A DNA stretch of 64,000 bases from Pseudaquidulcibacter sp041917055 (GCA_041917055.1 JAYRYJ010000011.1:49169-113168), one strand, 5' to 3'; positions 24,357 to 33,307 are shown, counted from the first letter of the stretch. The notes: a model not told the origin generated them from the sequence alone. Translations and numbers: made by a program.

Positions 24357-25061
24357 ATGAGATTTAGAAATAGTTTTGATCGCGGTTTCCAAGACCATGA
24401 AAATGGTTGCGGCCACGGCTTTGGCAAAGGCTTTAAAGGTTTTTTTGCGGATATGGCATTTCGGCACAATAAGGGTTTTCGCCGTGGTTTCGGCCCCGGG
24501 TTTGGATTTTCCGGATTTATGGAAAATTTGAAAGGAAAGTTTCTTTCCTCTGAAGAAATGCATCTAATAATTCTGAAAATGATTTCCGAAGGAAAGTCGC
24601 ATGGCTATGAAATTATTAAAGCCGTTGATGAAATGACCAATGGAATATATTCGCCAAGTCCGGGAATGATTTATCCGCTTCTAAGTTACATTACAGAAAT
24701 TGGTCATGCGGTTTCTGAGCAAGACGGAAATCGTAAAACGTTTGCCATAACTGAAGATGGAAAAGCATTTCTTGAAAAAAACCAAGACGCGGTTTCAAAA
24801 ATCTATGAGCGAATAAATATTATTGCACAACGTTTTTCAGAAATGCGAAACCACCTCGATGAAGAAGATTTTACAGAAGATCGTTGGGGCCATAGCCAAA
24901 GTGGCGCACCGGATTATGATACGCGCCGCGAATTTGGCAAATTAAGGCGTGAATTGCGAAATGCATTGGTTTCAAAACGCGCCGCTTCGCAAGAAGAAAA
25001 GCAAAGAGTTTTAGACATACTGCGTCGTGCAATTCAAGAAATAAACGAAACCGAAAAATAA
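24357..25061 (+). CDS. PadR family transcriptional regulator
   Basis: 234 residues. The first 55 are very rich in Gly, Phe, His and Arg (several GF and RGF repeats). A PadR winged helix follows (LSSEEMHLIILKMISEGKSH, GYEIIKAVDEMTNGIYSPSP), then GMIYPLLSYITEIG and the wing KTFAITEDGKAFLEKN, and a C-terminal helical region for dimerisation. Gly/Phe-rich N-termini occur in other PadR proteins of this class. The ATG at 24357 has AAAGGA 6 bases upstream; an upstream TTG is rejected. No obvious target gene sits beside it apart from its own promoter. Confidence 0.88.
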   Translation: MRFRNSFDRGFQDHENGCGHGFGKGFKGFFADMAFRHNKGFRRGFGPGFGFSGFMENLKGKFLSSEEMHLIILKMISEGKSHGYEIIKAVDEMTNGIYSPSPGMIYPLLSYITEIGHAVSEQDGNRKTFAITEDGKAFLEKNQDAVSKIYERINIIAQRFSEMRNHLDEEDFTEDRWGHSQSGAPDYDTRREFGKLRRELRNALVSKRAASQEEKQRVLDILRRAIQEINETEK

Positions 25062-25084
25062 GCTGAAAACAAACGAAATAAATT

Positions 25085-25117
25085 CGCGCACATTTTGTGC
25101 GCGGGTTTGTTTTTTGG
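25085..25117 (+). terminator. Terminator of padR
   Basis: Stem CGCGCAC (25085-25091) with GTGCGCG (25097-25103), followed by GGTTTGTTTTTT. Confidence 0.8.
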
Positions 25118-25137
25118 TGGAAATCGGGCATGTCACA

Positions 25138-25770
25138 ATGTTATTGACTTTTGTCACAGAGTTTCAAAGAATGGGTTTCATGGGACTTGAAACAAAAACT
25201 CTAATCCATACCGAAGACCTTTGTTTTGAAATCAATGCTTTTTTGGAAAGTCGGGAATTAATTATTCGCGGCCCTTTGAAACTGCGAATTGCGTTTGAAG
25301 AAATGAAGAACCCTCGCATTGACGGTGACGATTTGGTTTTCGAGTTTCAAAACGATAATTTCAGGCTGGAATTGGGAAAAGATGCCAAAAAATGGCACGA
25401 CAGAATTCTTGCGCCGCCGAAACCTTTGTCCGACAAACTTGGAATTAAGGCGAAAACTAATGTTCATTCTTTGTCGGAAATTAGTTCGAACAATTTGAAA
25501 AATGCGATTGCCGCGAATTTGTCAAATCTCGAAAGTGCGGATTTGCTGATTGCGCAAACTATACATTTCCAAGATTTGGTGAAAACACTTGAAATGAACA
25601 GCGAAAGAAAATTGCCAATTTGGATAGTGAATAAAAAAGGACAAAATTCGCCATTTGGTGAAAATGCTATTCGTGAAATAATGCGCGAAAACGGATATAA
25701 AGACAATAAAACCTGTGCCATTGATGATGTTTGGAGTGCGACGCGTTACCATTCGGTTTTGCAAAAATGA
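25138..25770 (+). CDS. Hypothetical protein, DUF3052-like C-terminus
   Basis: About 210 residues, cytosolic. The N-terminal part (LRIAFEEMKNPRIDGDDLVF, LELGKDAKKWHDRILAPPK) resembles a small conserved alphaproteobacterial domain that precedes DKLGIK. The C-terminal part (LPIWIVNKKG, then IREIMRENGYKDNKTCAIDD and WSATRYH) recalls DUF3052, whose function is unknown. I recognise the pattern only by eye. The start is uncertain: ATGs at 25138, 25171 and 25180 all fit, and none has a good ribosome site; a TTG at 25114 overlaps the padR terminator and is rejected. Confidence 0.65.
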   Translation: MLLTFVTEFQRMGFMGLETKTLIHTEDLCFEINAFLESRELIIRGPLKLRIAFEEMKNPRIDGDDLVFEFQNDNFRLELGKDAKKWHDRILAPPKPLSDKLGIKAKTNVHSLSEISSNNLKNAIAANLSNLESADLLIAQTIHFQDLVKTLEMNSERKLPIWIVNKKGQNSPFGENAIREIMRENGYKDNKTCAIDDVWSATRYHSVLQK

Positions 25771-25884
25771 AAATCTTCCCCAATTGCGATAATGGGCTTC
25801 GCCAAATTACCGAACCCTGTTGCGCATTTTTAAGGCTAAGGCTAAAACGAATCGAAAATTGGGGTCAAACTCAAAGGGACGAAT

Positions 25885-26367
25885 ATGACACAAGACCTAA
25901 TCGGCTATGCCAAACTTACTCAGATTGCTTTACGCGGCGTTGTGCGCGACGCGCTTAAAATGTCGATTAATGGTCTGCCTGGCGACCATCATTTTTACGT
26001 AAGTTTTAAGACCCGCGCCAAAGGTGTGCAAGTTGCCAATTATTTGGTTGAGAAATACCCTGAAGAAATGACAATTGTATTGCAATTGCAATTTGAGGGT
26101 CTTGAAGTGCATGACGATAAATTCGCCGTGACTTTACATTTCGGTGGCGTGCCACAGCGTATTGTCATTCCTTATGCCGCAATCACGCGCTTTTATGACC
26201 CACATGCCCGCTTTGCTTTGCCGTTTGACGTGGTTGACGATTATGGCGCAGAAGATAAAGAGGCCGATGCAATCGAGGCCGAAATAGAACCAACAATCGC
26301 CACCCAAAAACCCGCCGACGGCGCAGCAGCAGTGGTTAGCTTGGATGCGTTTCGGCGTAAGAAATAG
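25885..26367 (+). CDS. sspB: ClpXP adaptor SspB, alphaproteobacterial type
   Basis: 160-residue adaptor that hands ssrA-tagged proteins to ClpXP. The core matches alphaproteobacterial SspB (YAKLTQIALRGVVRDALKMS, GDHHFYVSFKTRAKGV, HFGGVPQRIVIPYAAI, TRFYDPHARFALPF). After an acidic flexible linker the tail ends VVSLDAFRRKK, the ClpX-docking XB-type motif. Ribosome site AAAGGGA lies 6-7 bases before the ATG. Its substrate tag is encoded by ssrA, also in this window (62653-62985). Confidence 0.93.
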   Translation: MTQDLIGYAKLTQIALRGVVRDALKMSINGLPGDHHFYVSFKTRAKGVQVANYLVEKYPEEMTIVLQLQFEGLEVHDDKFAVTLHFGGVPQRIVIPYAAITRFYDPHARFALPFDVVDDYGAEDKEADAIEAEIEPTIATQKPADGAAAVVSLDAFRRKK

Positions 26368-26427
26368 GCATTCCGCTCCATCATTAAAATCATAATTGAT
26401 GAATACCGCTGACACAATGCTGTCATC

Positions 26428-28314
26428 ATGCTGCCAATTTCGCATCTTGCCCTGTATAAAGGCGAAGTTGCGCGAAAGATTCGGTGGGGGGCAAACCTCA
26501 AATTTATCTTGCAATTTAATTGTTTTCGTTTGAAGATTGCGCCATTAGAGGTGGCGCATGAATGCGAATGGCAACCAAAGAAGCCGGAAATAATCAAACC
26601 CACAAGCAAAATTGAAAAAGAACTCTGTAATGCCGCCAATACTGGTGGATGGCTTAGTGTGGTGCCTTGGGCAAAAGAAGAAAAAATTGTTTCCTCTAAA
26701 TTTTTCCGCGCTTTATTAAATAATGAAATTACTGGCGTCAGGCTTCATGAAAAAGGGCTTGGGACCAAAGGTCTCATTTTTAATGAAAAGCTTGATTTAT
26801 CATTTTTGGGAGATGAAAATGAGCCTATTCCACGGCTTTATTTGCATAATTCAATATTAGAGCATGGGGTAGATTTTTCTTATTCTTGCTTCATGGCACT
26901 TTCACTTGATGATGCCAAAATTGGTGAAAAGAATTCAGAAGCGGATTTCTTCGCCCAAGGCATGATTATAAAAAACACATTGTTTGCAAACCGCATAAAG
27001 GTTTTTGGAACATTTGATTTGTTGCGTGCAAAAATTGATGGCCAATTACAACTAATAGCTGCGTACATAAATAGCACCAAAAATTATGCAATTGTTTTGC
27101 AAAGTGCAAAAATTGGCGCGGCTGTTCTGTTAAACAATGAAAATAAAAATTATTCAGACATTAAGGGCGGGATCAATGCAAGTGGCGCGACTATTGATGG
27201 ACAATTTGCTCTGACAGGTGCAAAATTAATCGGAAACCGTAATGAAGCTTTTCTTGCCGATAATATGCAAGTGGGCTCCTTTTTTGCTAATGGTGATAAA
27301 GTCGGTGAAACCGAAATAAGATTTGAAGCCAAGGGTGAATTTTCCCTTTTGGGTGCGCAAATTCATGGAGGTCTTTATGTTTATGGCGCGGATTTTATTA
27401 ATGAAAATGGCAATGCTTTAATTCTTCAAGACTTAAAATGCCAAAATCTACTTTTTGACGGATATGGCAATAAAAATAGCCCAAGTTTGATAAAAGGCAA
27501 GATACGTGGGCACAATATGATTATTATCGACGTTCTTCATATAAAAATTGCCAAAGAAAGTTTTGGGCAAATTTGGCTTGATAATTCCAAATGCAACAAC
27601 ATTCATAGCTTTAACCCTGAAGATTGGGGGGCAAAGCCAGATGGTGAAAAAGGTGTAAAGCTTTCACTTGATGGTTTTGCCTATGACCATATTAATTTTA
27701 GCGACGATTTATATACGCCAAATGGCAAAAAACCCTTTGCCGAAGCCATAATAAATTGGCTTGAACGCCAATTTATTGACGAAAACCCAAATGCCAATGA
27801 TTTTACGCCGCGCCCCTATGAGCAAGCCTCGCGCACATTGGCGGCCATGGGCCATGTTTTAGATGCAGATGAAATAAGAAAAGAAAAGCGCCATTTTCAA
27901 ATTAAATGCAAAATTGATAATTGGCTGGTGCGCTTTTTCCGCCGCCTATTTGGGTTCTTCTTTGAATTTGGTTATTCGCCACAGCGCGCCGCCTTTTGGG
28001 GTAGCGTTATAGCTTTTATTTGGTCTTTGACGGTTTGGTATATGATAGACCATAATATATTAATTGAACACAATTCAATTGCGGCGGGGGCAAATATGGC
28101 GCAAGCTACAATTCAAAAATGCCAATCAGTTCCCGCTTTATGGGCACTTGACAGTTTTATTCCCGTGATTGACTTACAAGAACAGGCAAAATGCGAAATT
28201 GCAACAAAGGCCAGTTCATTTTGGGATTTTCTAGTTGATTTTGTGCAATTAATTGGCGCCGTGTTTGTGCCACTTATGGCTTTAACTTTTTCGGGTGTTT
28301 TGCGGCGCGATTAA
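26428..28314 (+). CDS. Beta-helix-like repeat protein with C-terminal membrane helices
   Basis: 628 residues, not assigned to a characterised family. Residues about 90-400 form loose 20-residue repeats of alternating hydrophobic residues with turns (FDLLRAKIDGQLQLIAAYIN, ASGATIDGQFALTGAKLIG, FSLLGAQIHGGLYVYGADFI), the pattern of right-handed beta-helix or bactofilin-like folds. Residues about 400-490 are mixed and polar. The C-terminus has two transmembrane helices (WGSVIAFIWSLTVWYMI about 530-550 and FVQLIGAVFVPLMALTF about 600-620) and ends RRD. Similar proteins are loosely annotated as membrane oxidoreductases, but no cofactor motif is visible. A cytosolic scaffold anchored by its C-terminus is one reading. 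No ribosome site is obvious before the ATG, so the start is uncertain. Confidence 0.6.
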   Translation: MLPISHLALYKGEVARKIRWGANLKFILQFNCFRLKIAPLEVAHECEWQPKKPEIIKPTSKIEKELCNAANTGGWLSVVPWAKEEKIVSSKFFRALLNNEITGVRLHEKGLGTKGLIFNEKLDLSFLGDENEPIPRLYLHNSILEHGVDFSYSCFMALSLDDAKIGEKNSEADFFAQGMIIKNTLFANRIKVFGTFDLLRAKIDGQLQLIAAYINSTKNYAIVLQSAKIGAAVLLNNENKNYSDIKGGINASGATIDGQFALTGAKLIGNRNEAFLADNMQVGSFFANGDKVGETEIRFEAKGEFSLLGAQIHGGLYVYGADFINENGNALILQDLKCQNLLFDGYGNKNSPSLIKGKIRGHNMIIIDVLHIKIAKESFGQIWLDNSKCNNIHSFNPEDWGAKPDGEKGVKLSLDGFAYDHINFSDDLYTPNGKKPFAEAIINWLERQFIDENPNANDFTPRPYEQASRTLAAMGHVLDADEIRKEKRHFQIKCKIDNWLVRFFRRLFGFFFEFGYSPQRAAFWGSVIAFIWSLTVWYMIDHNILIEHNSIAAGANMAQATIQKCQSVPALWALDSFIPVIDLQEQAKCEIATKASSFWDFLVDFVQLIGAVFVPLMALTFSGVLRRD

Positions 28315-28343
28315 TTAGCGCAACCGTCCATTAAAATTAAAAA

Positions 28344-28366
28344 AGCCCCGAGAAAAACTCGGGGCT
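28344..28366. terminator. Bidirectional terminator between convergent genes
   Basis: Stem AGCCCCGAG (28344-28352) with CTCGGGGCT (28358-28366), loop AAAAA, with A-run and T-run on the two sides. It serves metK (minus) and the beta-helix protein (plus). Confidence 0.9.
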
Positions 28367-28371
28367 CTTTC

Positions 28372-29562
28372 TTATAGACCTTTTAGCGCATCGACCAAAT
28401 CGATTTTTTCCCAGCTAAAACCACCGTCGGCGTCGGGGGCACGACCAAAGTGGCCGTATGCGGCGGTGCGGGCATAGATTGGTTTATTCAAATCAAGATG
28501 GGTGCGAATGCCTTTTGGTGTTAAGCGCATAATTTCGCCAAGGCGCTTTTCCAAAGCATCAAGATCACAACGTTCTGTGCCGTCGCAATTTGCGTAAATC
28601 GACAATGGCTCCGGAACGCCGATGGCATAAGACAATTGAATGGTGCAACGATCCGCAAGGCCCGCCGCAACCACGTTTTTCGCCAAATAGCGCGCAGCAT
28701 AAGCCGCAGAACGGTCAACTTTGGTTGGGTCTTTGCCCGAAAATGCGCCGCCGCCATGTGGTGCCGCGCCACCATAAGTGTCAACAATGATTTTGCGACC
28801 GGTAAGGCCGGTATCACCATCAGGACCACCAATCACGAATGCACCGGTTGGGTTAATGTGCCAAATGCAGTTTTTTGCAATCGGTAATTCATCGCCCAAA
28901 ACTTCGAAAATATATGGCTTTACCAAAGCCGAAATATCTTCAGAAGTCATAGCAGCATCAAGATGCTGGGTCGAAAGAACAATCGATGTTGCCTCAACAG
29001 GGCGACCATTTTCATAGCGAACTGTCACTTGGGACTTAGCATCAGGGCCAAGCCAAGCCTCTTTACCGGAATGACGAACTTCGGCAAGACGCTTAAGAAT
29101 TTTGTGAGAAAACTGCAAAGGTGCAGGCATTAATTCTTTGGTTTCATTGGTTGCATAACCAAACATAATACCTTGGTCACCTGCGCCTTCTTCTTTATTT
29201 CCGCTTTCATCGACGCCTTGCGCGATGTGCGCGGATTGGCCGTGAAGCAAGATTTCAATATCTGCAGTTGCATGGTGGAAACCATCTTGCTCATAGCCAA
29301 TATCTTTGATTGCCGCGCGCGTGGTTTCAATAATTTCGTCATTGGAAATTTCGGCTTCAAGGCGGGTTTCACCGGCAATAACAACCTTATTTGTGGTTGC
29401 CAAAGTTTCACAGGCCGCGCGTGTGACCCAAGGATTTAGGCCTTTTTCGATTGTGCGGCGGAAAAACAAATCGACGATTTCGTCGGAAATACGGTCACAA
29501 ACCTTGTCCGGATGGCCTTCTGAAACCGATTCGGAGGTGAAAAAATAATTTTGACGTGCCAA
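28372..29562 (-). CDS. metK: S-adenosylmethionine synthetase
   Basis: Makes SAM from methionine and ATP. 396 residues with the standard signatures: FTSESVSEGHPDKVCDRISD near the start, GAGDQGIMFGYA (ATP loop), and GGGAFSGKDPTKVDRSAAYA. The start is TTG at 29562 with GGAG 6 bases upstream and the family-typical N-terminus ARQNYFFTSESV; the ATG at 29586 would add eight unneeded residues. The leader contains a perfect 10-base hairpin followed by a T-rich run. Confidence 0.96.
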   Translation of the reverse strand: MARQNYFFTSESVSEGHPDKVCDRISDEIVDLFFRRTIEKGLNPWVTRAACETLATTNKVVIAGETRLEAEISNDEIIETTRAAIKDIGYEQDGFHHATADIEILLHGQSAHIAQGVDESGNKEEGAGDQGIMFGYATNETKELMPAPLQFSHKILKRLAEVRHSGKEAWLGPDAKSQVTVRYENGRPVEATSIVLSTQHLDAAMTSEDISALVKPYIFEVLGDELPIAKNCIWHINPTGAFVIGGPDGDTGLTGRKIIVDTYGGAAPHGGGAFSGKDPTKVDRSAAYAARYLAKNVVAAGLADRCTIQLSYAIGVPEPLSIYANCDGTERCDLDALEKRLGEIMRLTPKGIRTHLDLNKPIYARTAAYGHFGRAPDADGGFSWEKIDLVDALKGL

Positions 29563-29580
29563 GAATAACTCCTGAAAAAG

Positions 29581-29608
29581 AAACATATAACAATATCTTT
29601 ATATGTTT
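29581..29608 (-). promoter_or_regulatory. Hairpin in metK leader
   Basis: Minus strand AAACATATAA-AGATATTG-TTATATGTTT followed by CTTTTT and then the GGAG ribosome site. The left arm is preceded by a tandem ACATATAA copy, which could pair instead. It does not match a SAM riboswitch that I recognise. Confidence 0.5.
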
Positions 29609-29626
29609 ATATGTTGGTTGGCAATG

Positions 29627-29655
29627 CAATAATCCTCTTGGATGCTGTTTGTCAA
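29627..29655 (-). promoter_or_regulatory. Candidate sigma-70 promoter of metK
   Basis: Minus strand TTGACA (29650-29655), 17-base spacer, then TTATTG (29627-29632). The -35 is perfect, the -10 poor. Confidence 0.45.
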
Positions 29656-29661
29656 GTTAAT

Positions 29662-31149
29662 TCAGAATTCGCGCCAACCGGTTCGAAAGTTTTCATTTTC
29701 GTCGGTTTCAATTCCGTCAAGAAACGCCATAGATCTTTCATCAATTGCAATGTCGGATTTTTTGACATTGCGCGAAATCGTCAAGCCTTCCAAGGTGCGA
29801 CAGCGTGAAAACGCAACATAAGTCTGGCCGTGGGCAAATGCGCCGCGACCGAAATCGATATGGACCTTATCAAAACTTAGTCCTTGCGCTTTGTGAATAG
29901 TAAGTGCCCAAGCGGGGCGAATTGGCAATTGAGTGAACGTGCCCACGGTTTTGCGTTTTGGCTCGTCCTTATCGTCTAATTCATATTGATATCTTTCCCA
30001 AACCACGGGTTCGATTTCATGAACATAGCGCCCGATTTTGACTTTTACGGTCTCGTCATTAGTTTCAATGACGCGTGCCAAAGTGCCGTTTACAAATCGG
30101 CGGTCAATGTCATTTCTAAGCATCATAACTTTGGCACCGACTTTTAATTCAAGATTGATTTCGGTGGGAAAAAGTCGTTCGTCAAAAACACCATCGGCCT
30201 CACCGCAATAAATGGCGGGTTTTTCAGGCAATGCCGCCATTTCACGTTCATTAATTCGCCGCGCGGCGTCATTGGTGGTCGTGAGGATAACACCATTATC
30301 ATCCACATCGGGTGCAATCGGGATTATTCTTTGTTCTAATAATTCAAAATCGTCACGCGAAATTGCGCCATGACGCAGTCGGTTTAGAATTTCCAAAAAA
30401 TGATATTCAGTTTGGCGAAATGCGTGCGTAAGTTCGATTATGCGCCATTTCATTGATTGCACACTCGGTGCATCAAAGAAATAGGGGCCATTGAACCAGT
30501 CATTAAGGATTTCGCCCTCTTCGCGATTAACAACCGGTGGCAATTGCGCGGCATCACCGACGCACAATAATTTTACCCCGCCGAATGGCAGGTTTATGCC
30601 ACGATGAAGGCGCAAAGAGCGGTCAATCCCATCCATCAAATCGGCGCGCACCATTGAAATTTCATCAATCACTAAAAGGTCAATTGCCCTTAAAAGACGC
30701 CCTTCGCGCACTCTTTTAACATCTTGAGGTCTTATAAGATTGGGCGGGAATTTGAATAAGGAATGCGCGGTTTGCCCGCCTGCATTCAATGCCGCAATTC
30801 CGGTTGGCGCAATGATTATTGAATTTAATTCAGAAGTTTCAAGGAAATGCCTTAGAAATGTTGTTTTTCCGGTTCCCGCCCTTCCGGTCAAATAGATTGG
30901 ATGCGGGGATTTTTCGATTAATTTTGCAACTTCGGAATAAATGGCATGGTCAATATTCTGTGGTGCTTGGGCTTTTTGTTTGACAATCGTATTTTGCGAA
31001 ACCAATTTTGACCAGGCGGCCTCGCTATTAATATCGCTCGCCTCTTCAATAATGCGACCATTGACAATTAGAATAGCGTGAAATTTTTCGCCATCTTGGA
31101 CAAGGCGCGCAATCCCGCCGCGCATATTGGTTTGGCGAATGGTTTTCAT
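29662..31149 (-). CDS. Pif1/RecD-like DNA helicase
   Basis: About 495 residues, superfamily 1B helicase. Walker A is YLTGRAGTGKTTFLRHF; motif Ia is IIIAPTGIAALNAGGQTAHS; motif II is LLVIDEISMVRADLMDGID; motif III is LCVGDAAQLPPV; motif VI is near VHIDFGRGAFAHGQTYVAFS. These fit the Pif1 family, which unwinds DNA, including G-quadruplexes, 5' to 3'. About 55 residues at the N-terminus (GGIARLVQDGEKFHAILIVN and on) form a small extra domain. The start is uncertain: the ATG at 31149 is preferred; the frame is open to 31287, only 12 bases from the divergent cysK. Its stop lies at the metK promoter. Confidence 0.87.
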   Translation of the reverse strand: MKTIRQTNMRGGIARLVQDGEKFHAILIVNGRIIEEASDINSEAAWSKLVSQNTIVKQKAQAPQNIDHAIYSEVAKLIEKSPHPIYLTGRAGTGKTTFLRHFLETSELNSIIIAPTGIAALNAGGQTAHSLFKFPPNLIRPQDVKRVREGRLLRAIDLLVIDEISMVRADLMDGIDRSLRLHRGINLPFGGVKLLCVGDAAQLPPVVNREEGEILNDWFNGPYFFDAPSVQSMKWRIIELTHAFRQTEYHFLEILNRLRHGAISRDDFELLEQRIIPIAPDVDDNGVILTTTNDAARRINEREMAALPEKPAIYCGEADGVFDERLFPTEINLELKVGAKVMMLRNDIDRRFVNGTLARVIETNDETVKVKIGRYVHEIEPVVWERYQYELDDKDEPKRKTVGTFTQLPIRPAWALTIHKAQGLSFDKVHIDFGRGAFAHGQTYVAFSRCRTLEGLTISRNVKKSDIAIDERSMAFLDGIETDENENFRTGWREF

Positions 31150-31299
31150 TGATTTTTCATCGACCAGAGCGCGATTCGCGTCAAGCAGTAGGTGTGAGAA
31201 TTTGATTTTGAAAAAGTATGGTGAAACAGAAAATTTTGCTAATTTCGCGCCTTCAAATTTTGCGCTTTCGAGCCGATATAGGCGCAAAGAGGAATTATT

Positions 31300-32259
31300 A
31301 TGACTAAACCACGAACCGCAGGACGCATTTTCAACAATATTACCGAAACCATTGGCGCAACCCCTTTGGTTCGCCTTGATAGGCTTAAAGAAAAACTTGG
31401 TCTTAAAGGGAATTTATTGGCGAAACTGGAATTTTTTAATCCAATTGCCTCGGTAAAAGATCGTATTGGCGTCGCCATGATTGAGGAATTGGAAAATCGC
31501 GGCTTGATAAATGACGAAACGGTTTTGGTTGAGCCAACTTCGGGTAATACCGGAATTGCTTTGGCCTTTGTTGCTGCACAACGTGGATATAGATTGATTC
31601 TGGTAATGCCAGAGACCATGTCTTTGGAACGTCGCAAAATGCTGGCTTTTCTTGGTGCTGAATTGGTTTTAACCCCGGGTGCAGAAGGTATGAAGGGTGC
31701 GGTTGCGCGCGCCAATGCCATTGTTGCAGAAACCCCTAATTCAATTATCCCTGGGCAGTTTGTAAACCCTGCAAACCCTGAAATTCACCGAAAAACCACT
31801 GCATTGGAAATTTTGGAAGACACAGGCGGCGAAGTTGCGGCCTTTGTTGCGGGTGTTGGCACTGGCGGCACAATTACCGGTGTTGGACAGGTGTTGAAAT
31901 CGGCATTGGGCGACGTGAAAATCGTTGCCGTTGAACCAGAAGCATCGCCAGTTCTATCGGGCGGTGCGCCAGGCCCACACAAAATTCAAGGCATAGGCGC
32001 TGGCTTTATTCCCGAAGTGCTTGATACCAAAGTGATTGACGAGATCATAAAAGTTTCAAATGACGACGCTTTCGAAAATTCCCGCCTATTAGCGCGCACC
32101 GAAGGTGTGCCGGGCGGCATATCTACAGGCGCGAATCTTACCGCTGCCATTGAATTGGCGAAGCGCGATGAATTTGCCGATAAAAATATTGTATTTGTCG
32201 TTCCAAGTTTTGCCGAACGCTATATTTCCAGCCTTTTGTTTGAGGGCGTTGGCGAATAG
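31300..32259 (+). CDS. cysK: Cysteine synthase A
   Basis: PLP enzyme joining O-acetylserine and sulphide. 319 residues. The PLP lysine lies in NPIASVKDRIGVAMIEE; the substrate loop is TSGNTGIALAFVAAQRGY; the phosphate-binding loop is GVGTGGTITGVGQ. PSFAERYISSLLFEG is the standard end. It lies near metK but is not co-transcribed with it. The stop is 4 bases from the convergent MarR-GNAT gene. Confidence 0.96.
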   Translation: MTKPRTAGRIFNNITETIGATPLVRLDRLKEKLGLKGNLLAKLEFFNPIASVKDRIGVAMIEELENRGLINDETVLVEPTSGNTGIALAFVAAQRGYRLILVMPETMSLERRKMLAFLGAELVLTPGAEGMKGAVARANAIVAETPNSIIPGQFVNPANPEIHRKTTALEILEDTGGEVAAFVAGVGTGGTITGVGQVLKSALGDVKIVAVEPEASPVLSGGAPGPHKIQGIGAGFIPEVLDTKVIDEIIKVSNDDAFENSRLLARTEGVPGGISTGANLTAAIELAKRDEFADKNIVFVVPSFAERYISSLLFEGVGE

Positions 32260-32263
32260 TAAT

Positions 32264-33226
32264 TCAAATCGTGTATTCCATCGCCACGTCGCACCTTTCG
32301 TATTCGCTGCCGAATTCTTCCATGAGTTCTTGGGAATGTTTCCAGCCGTGTTTTTCGTAAAGTGCGATGGCGGCGGCGTTTTTGTAATTGCTTAAAAGGA
32401 AAAGGCGTTTTACGCCCATATTTTTGGCGTATTCAGTTGTTGCAAGTAATAATCTCTCGCCAATTTTTAAGCCGCGTTGGTCTTTTCTTACACCCATTTT
32501 TGTAAGTTCAAACGCGCCATTTCCCATATTCATTAAGGCGCAAGTTCCGACAATTCCGTGTGTTTGGTGGCGTGCCAATAAAATCGCGCCGCCGTCGTCA
32601 AGAATGAATTTTTGCGGATTTGATAAAACATCAATATCGACTTGTTCCATCACGAATAAATCCTTTATCCATTCAACATTAATGTCATAAAAATCTTGGG
32701 CATATTTTGGGTCATAATCTATTATTTCGACTTCATTATTTTTTTGCATTTTTATTTCCCTGAAACGTTTTTCAAATGATTTTTGGTCGAGGCGCGATTC
32801 TATTTTGTTTAATGCCTCAATGAATTCTATTTGATTTTCGCCAAGAATTTCCTTGACCGCAATTTCGACATTTTGCCAAATTTCTTTATTTATTCGGCCC
32901 AAAAGTCTTTTGCCTTCGGCGCTTAAAGTGACAATTCTTTGGCGATTATCCATGCTCTTAATATTGGTGATAAGATTAAGTTTAGAAAGACCCACGAGGT
33001 TTTTGCTAATAGCGGGCTGCGATTGACCAAGAATATTCGCTAGTTCCAAAACCGAAATTTCGCGTGCCGCGCCAATATGCGCCAATAAAACACCTTGTGA
33101 CGGCGTGACACCTGTATTCACAAATTCGTGTATTTTCGCGGCATCCGTCAAAAACCTATCCGAAAGGTGTTTCAAGCGGCTGCCAAGGAAAATTAAAGGT
33201 TTGGATTCAAGGAGATTAATGCTCAT
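32264..33226 (-). CDS. Bifunctional MarR-type regulator / GNAT acetyltransferase
   Basis: 320 residues. The N-terminal 150 form a MarR winged helix (TPSQGVLLAHIGAAREISVL, ELANILGQSQPAISKNLVGL, with the wing at SMDNRQRIVTLSAEGKR). The C-terminal 150 are a GNAT acetyltransferase with the acetyl-CoA loop VRKDQRGLKIGERLL and the NYKNAAAIALYEKHGW motif. Such fusions are a known class; targets are unknown. The ATG at 33226 has no ribosome site and lies 12 bases from a palindrome, so the mRNA may be leaderless. It is divergent from the TMEM175-like gene. Confidence 0.9.
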   Translation of the reverse strand: MSINLLESKPLIFLGSRLKHLSDRFLTDAAKIHEFVNTGVTPSQGVLLAHIGAAREISVLELANILGQSQPAISKNLVGLSKLNLITNIKSMDNRQRIVTLSAEGKRLLGRINKEIWQNVEIAVKEILGENQIEFIEALNKIESRLDQKSFEKRFREIKMQKNNEVEIIDYDPKYAQDFYDINVEWIKDLFVMEQVDIDVLSNPQKFILDDGGAILLARHQTHGIVGTCALMNMGNGAFELTKMGVRKDQRGLKIGERLLLATTEYAKNMGVKRLFLLSNYKNAAAIALYEKHGWKHSQELMEEFGSEYERCDVAMEYTI

Positions 33227-33237
33227 GCGCAAAGTAT

Positions 33238-33249
33238 ATAACGCGTTAT
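33238..33249. promoter_or_regulatory. Palindrome ATAACGCGTTAT, candidate MarR operator
   Basis: A perfect 12-base dyad 12 bases upstream of the MarR-GNAT start codon, in the divergent intergenic region. MarR regulators usually bind such dyads at their own promoter. Confidence 0.5.
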
Positions 33250-33289
33250 GTATTATGCAATATTTTTCTTAATGACAAATGCAAAAAAT

Positions 33290-33307
33290 ATCGCAATATA
33301 TTGCGAT
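33290..33307. promoter_or_regulatory. Palindrome ATCGCAATATATTGCGAT, second candidate operator
   Basis: A perfect 18-base dyad that overlaps the ATG at 33306 of the TMEM175-like gene. A bound dimer would block translation start or a leaderless transcript. Confidence 0.5.
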
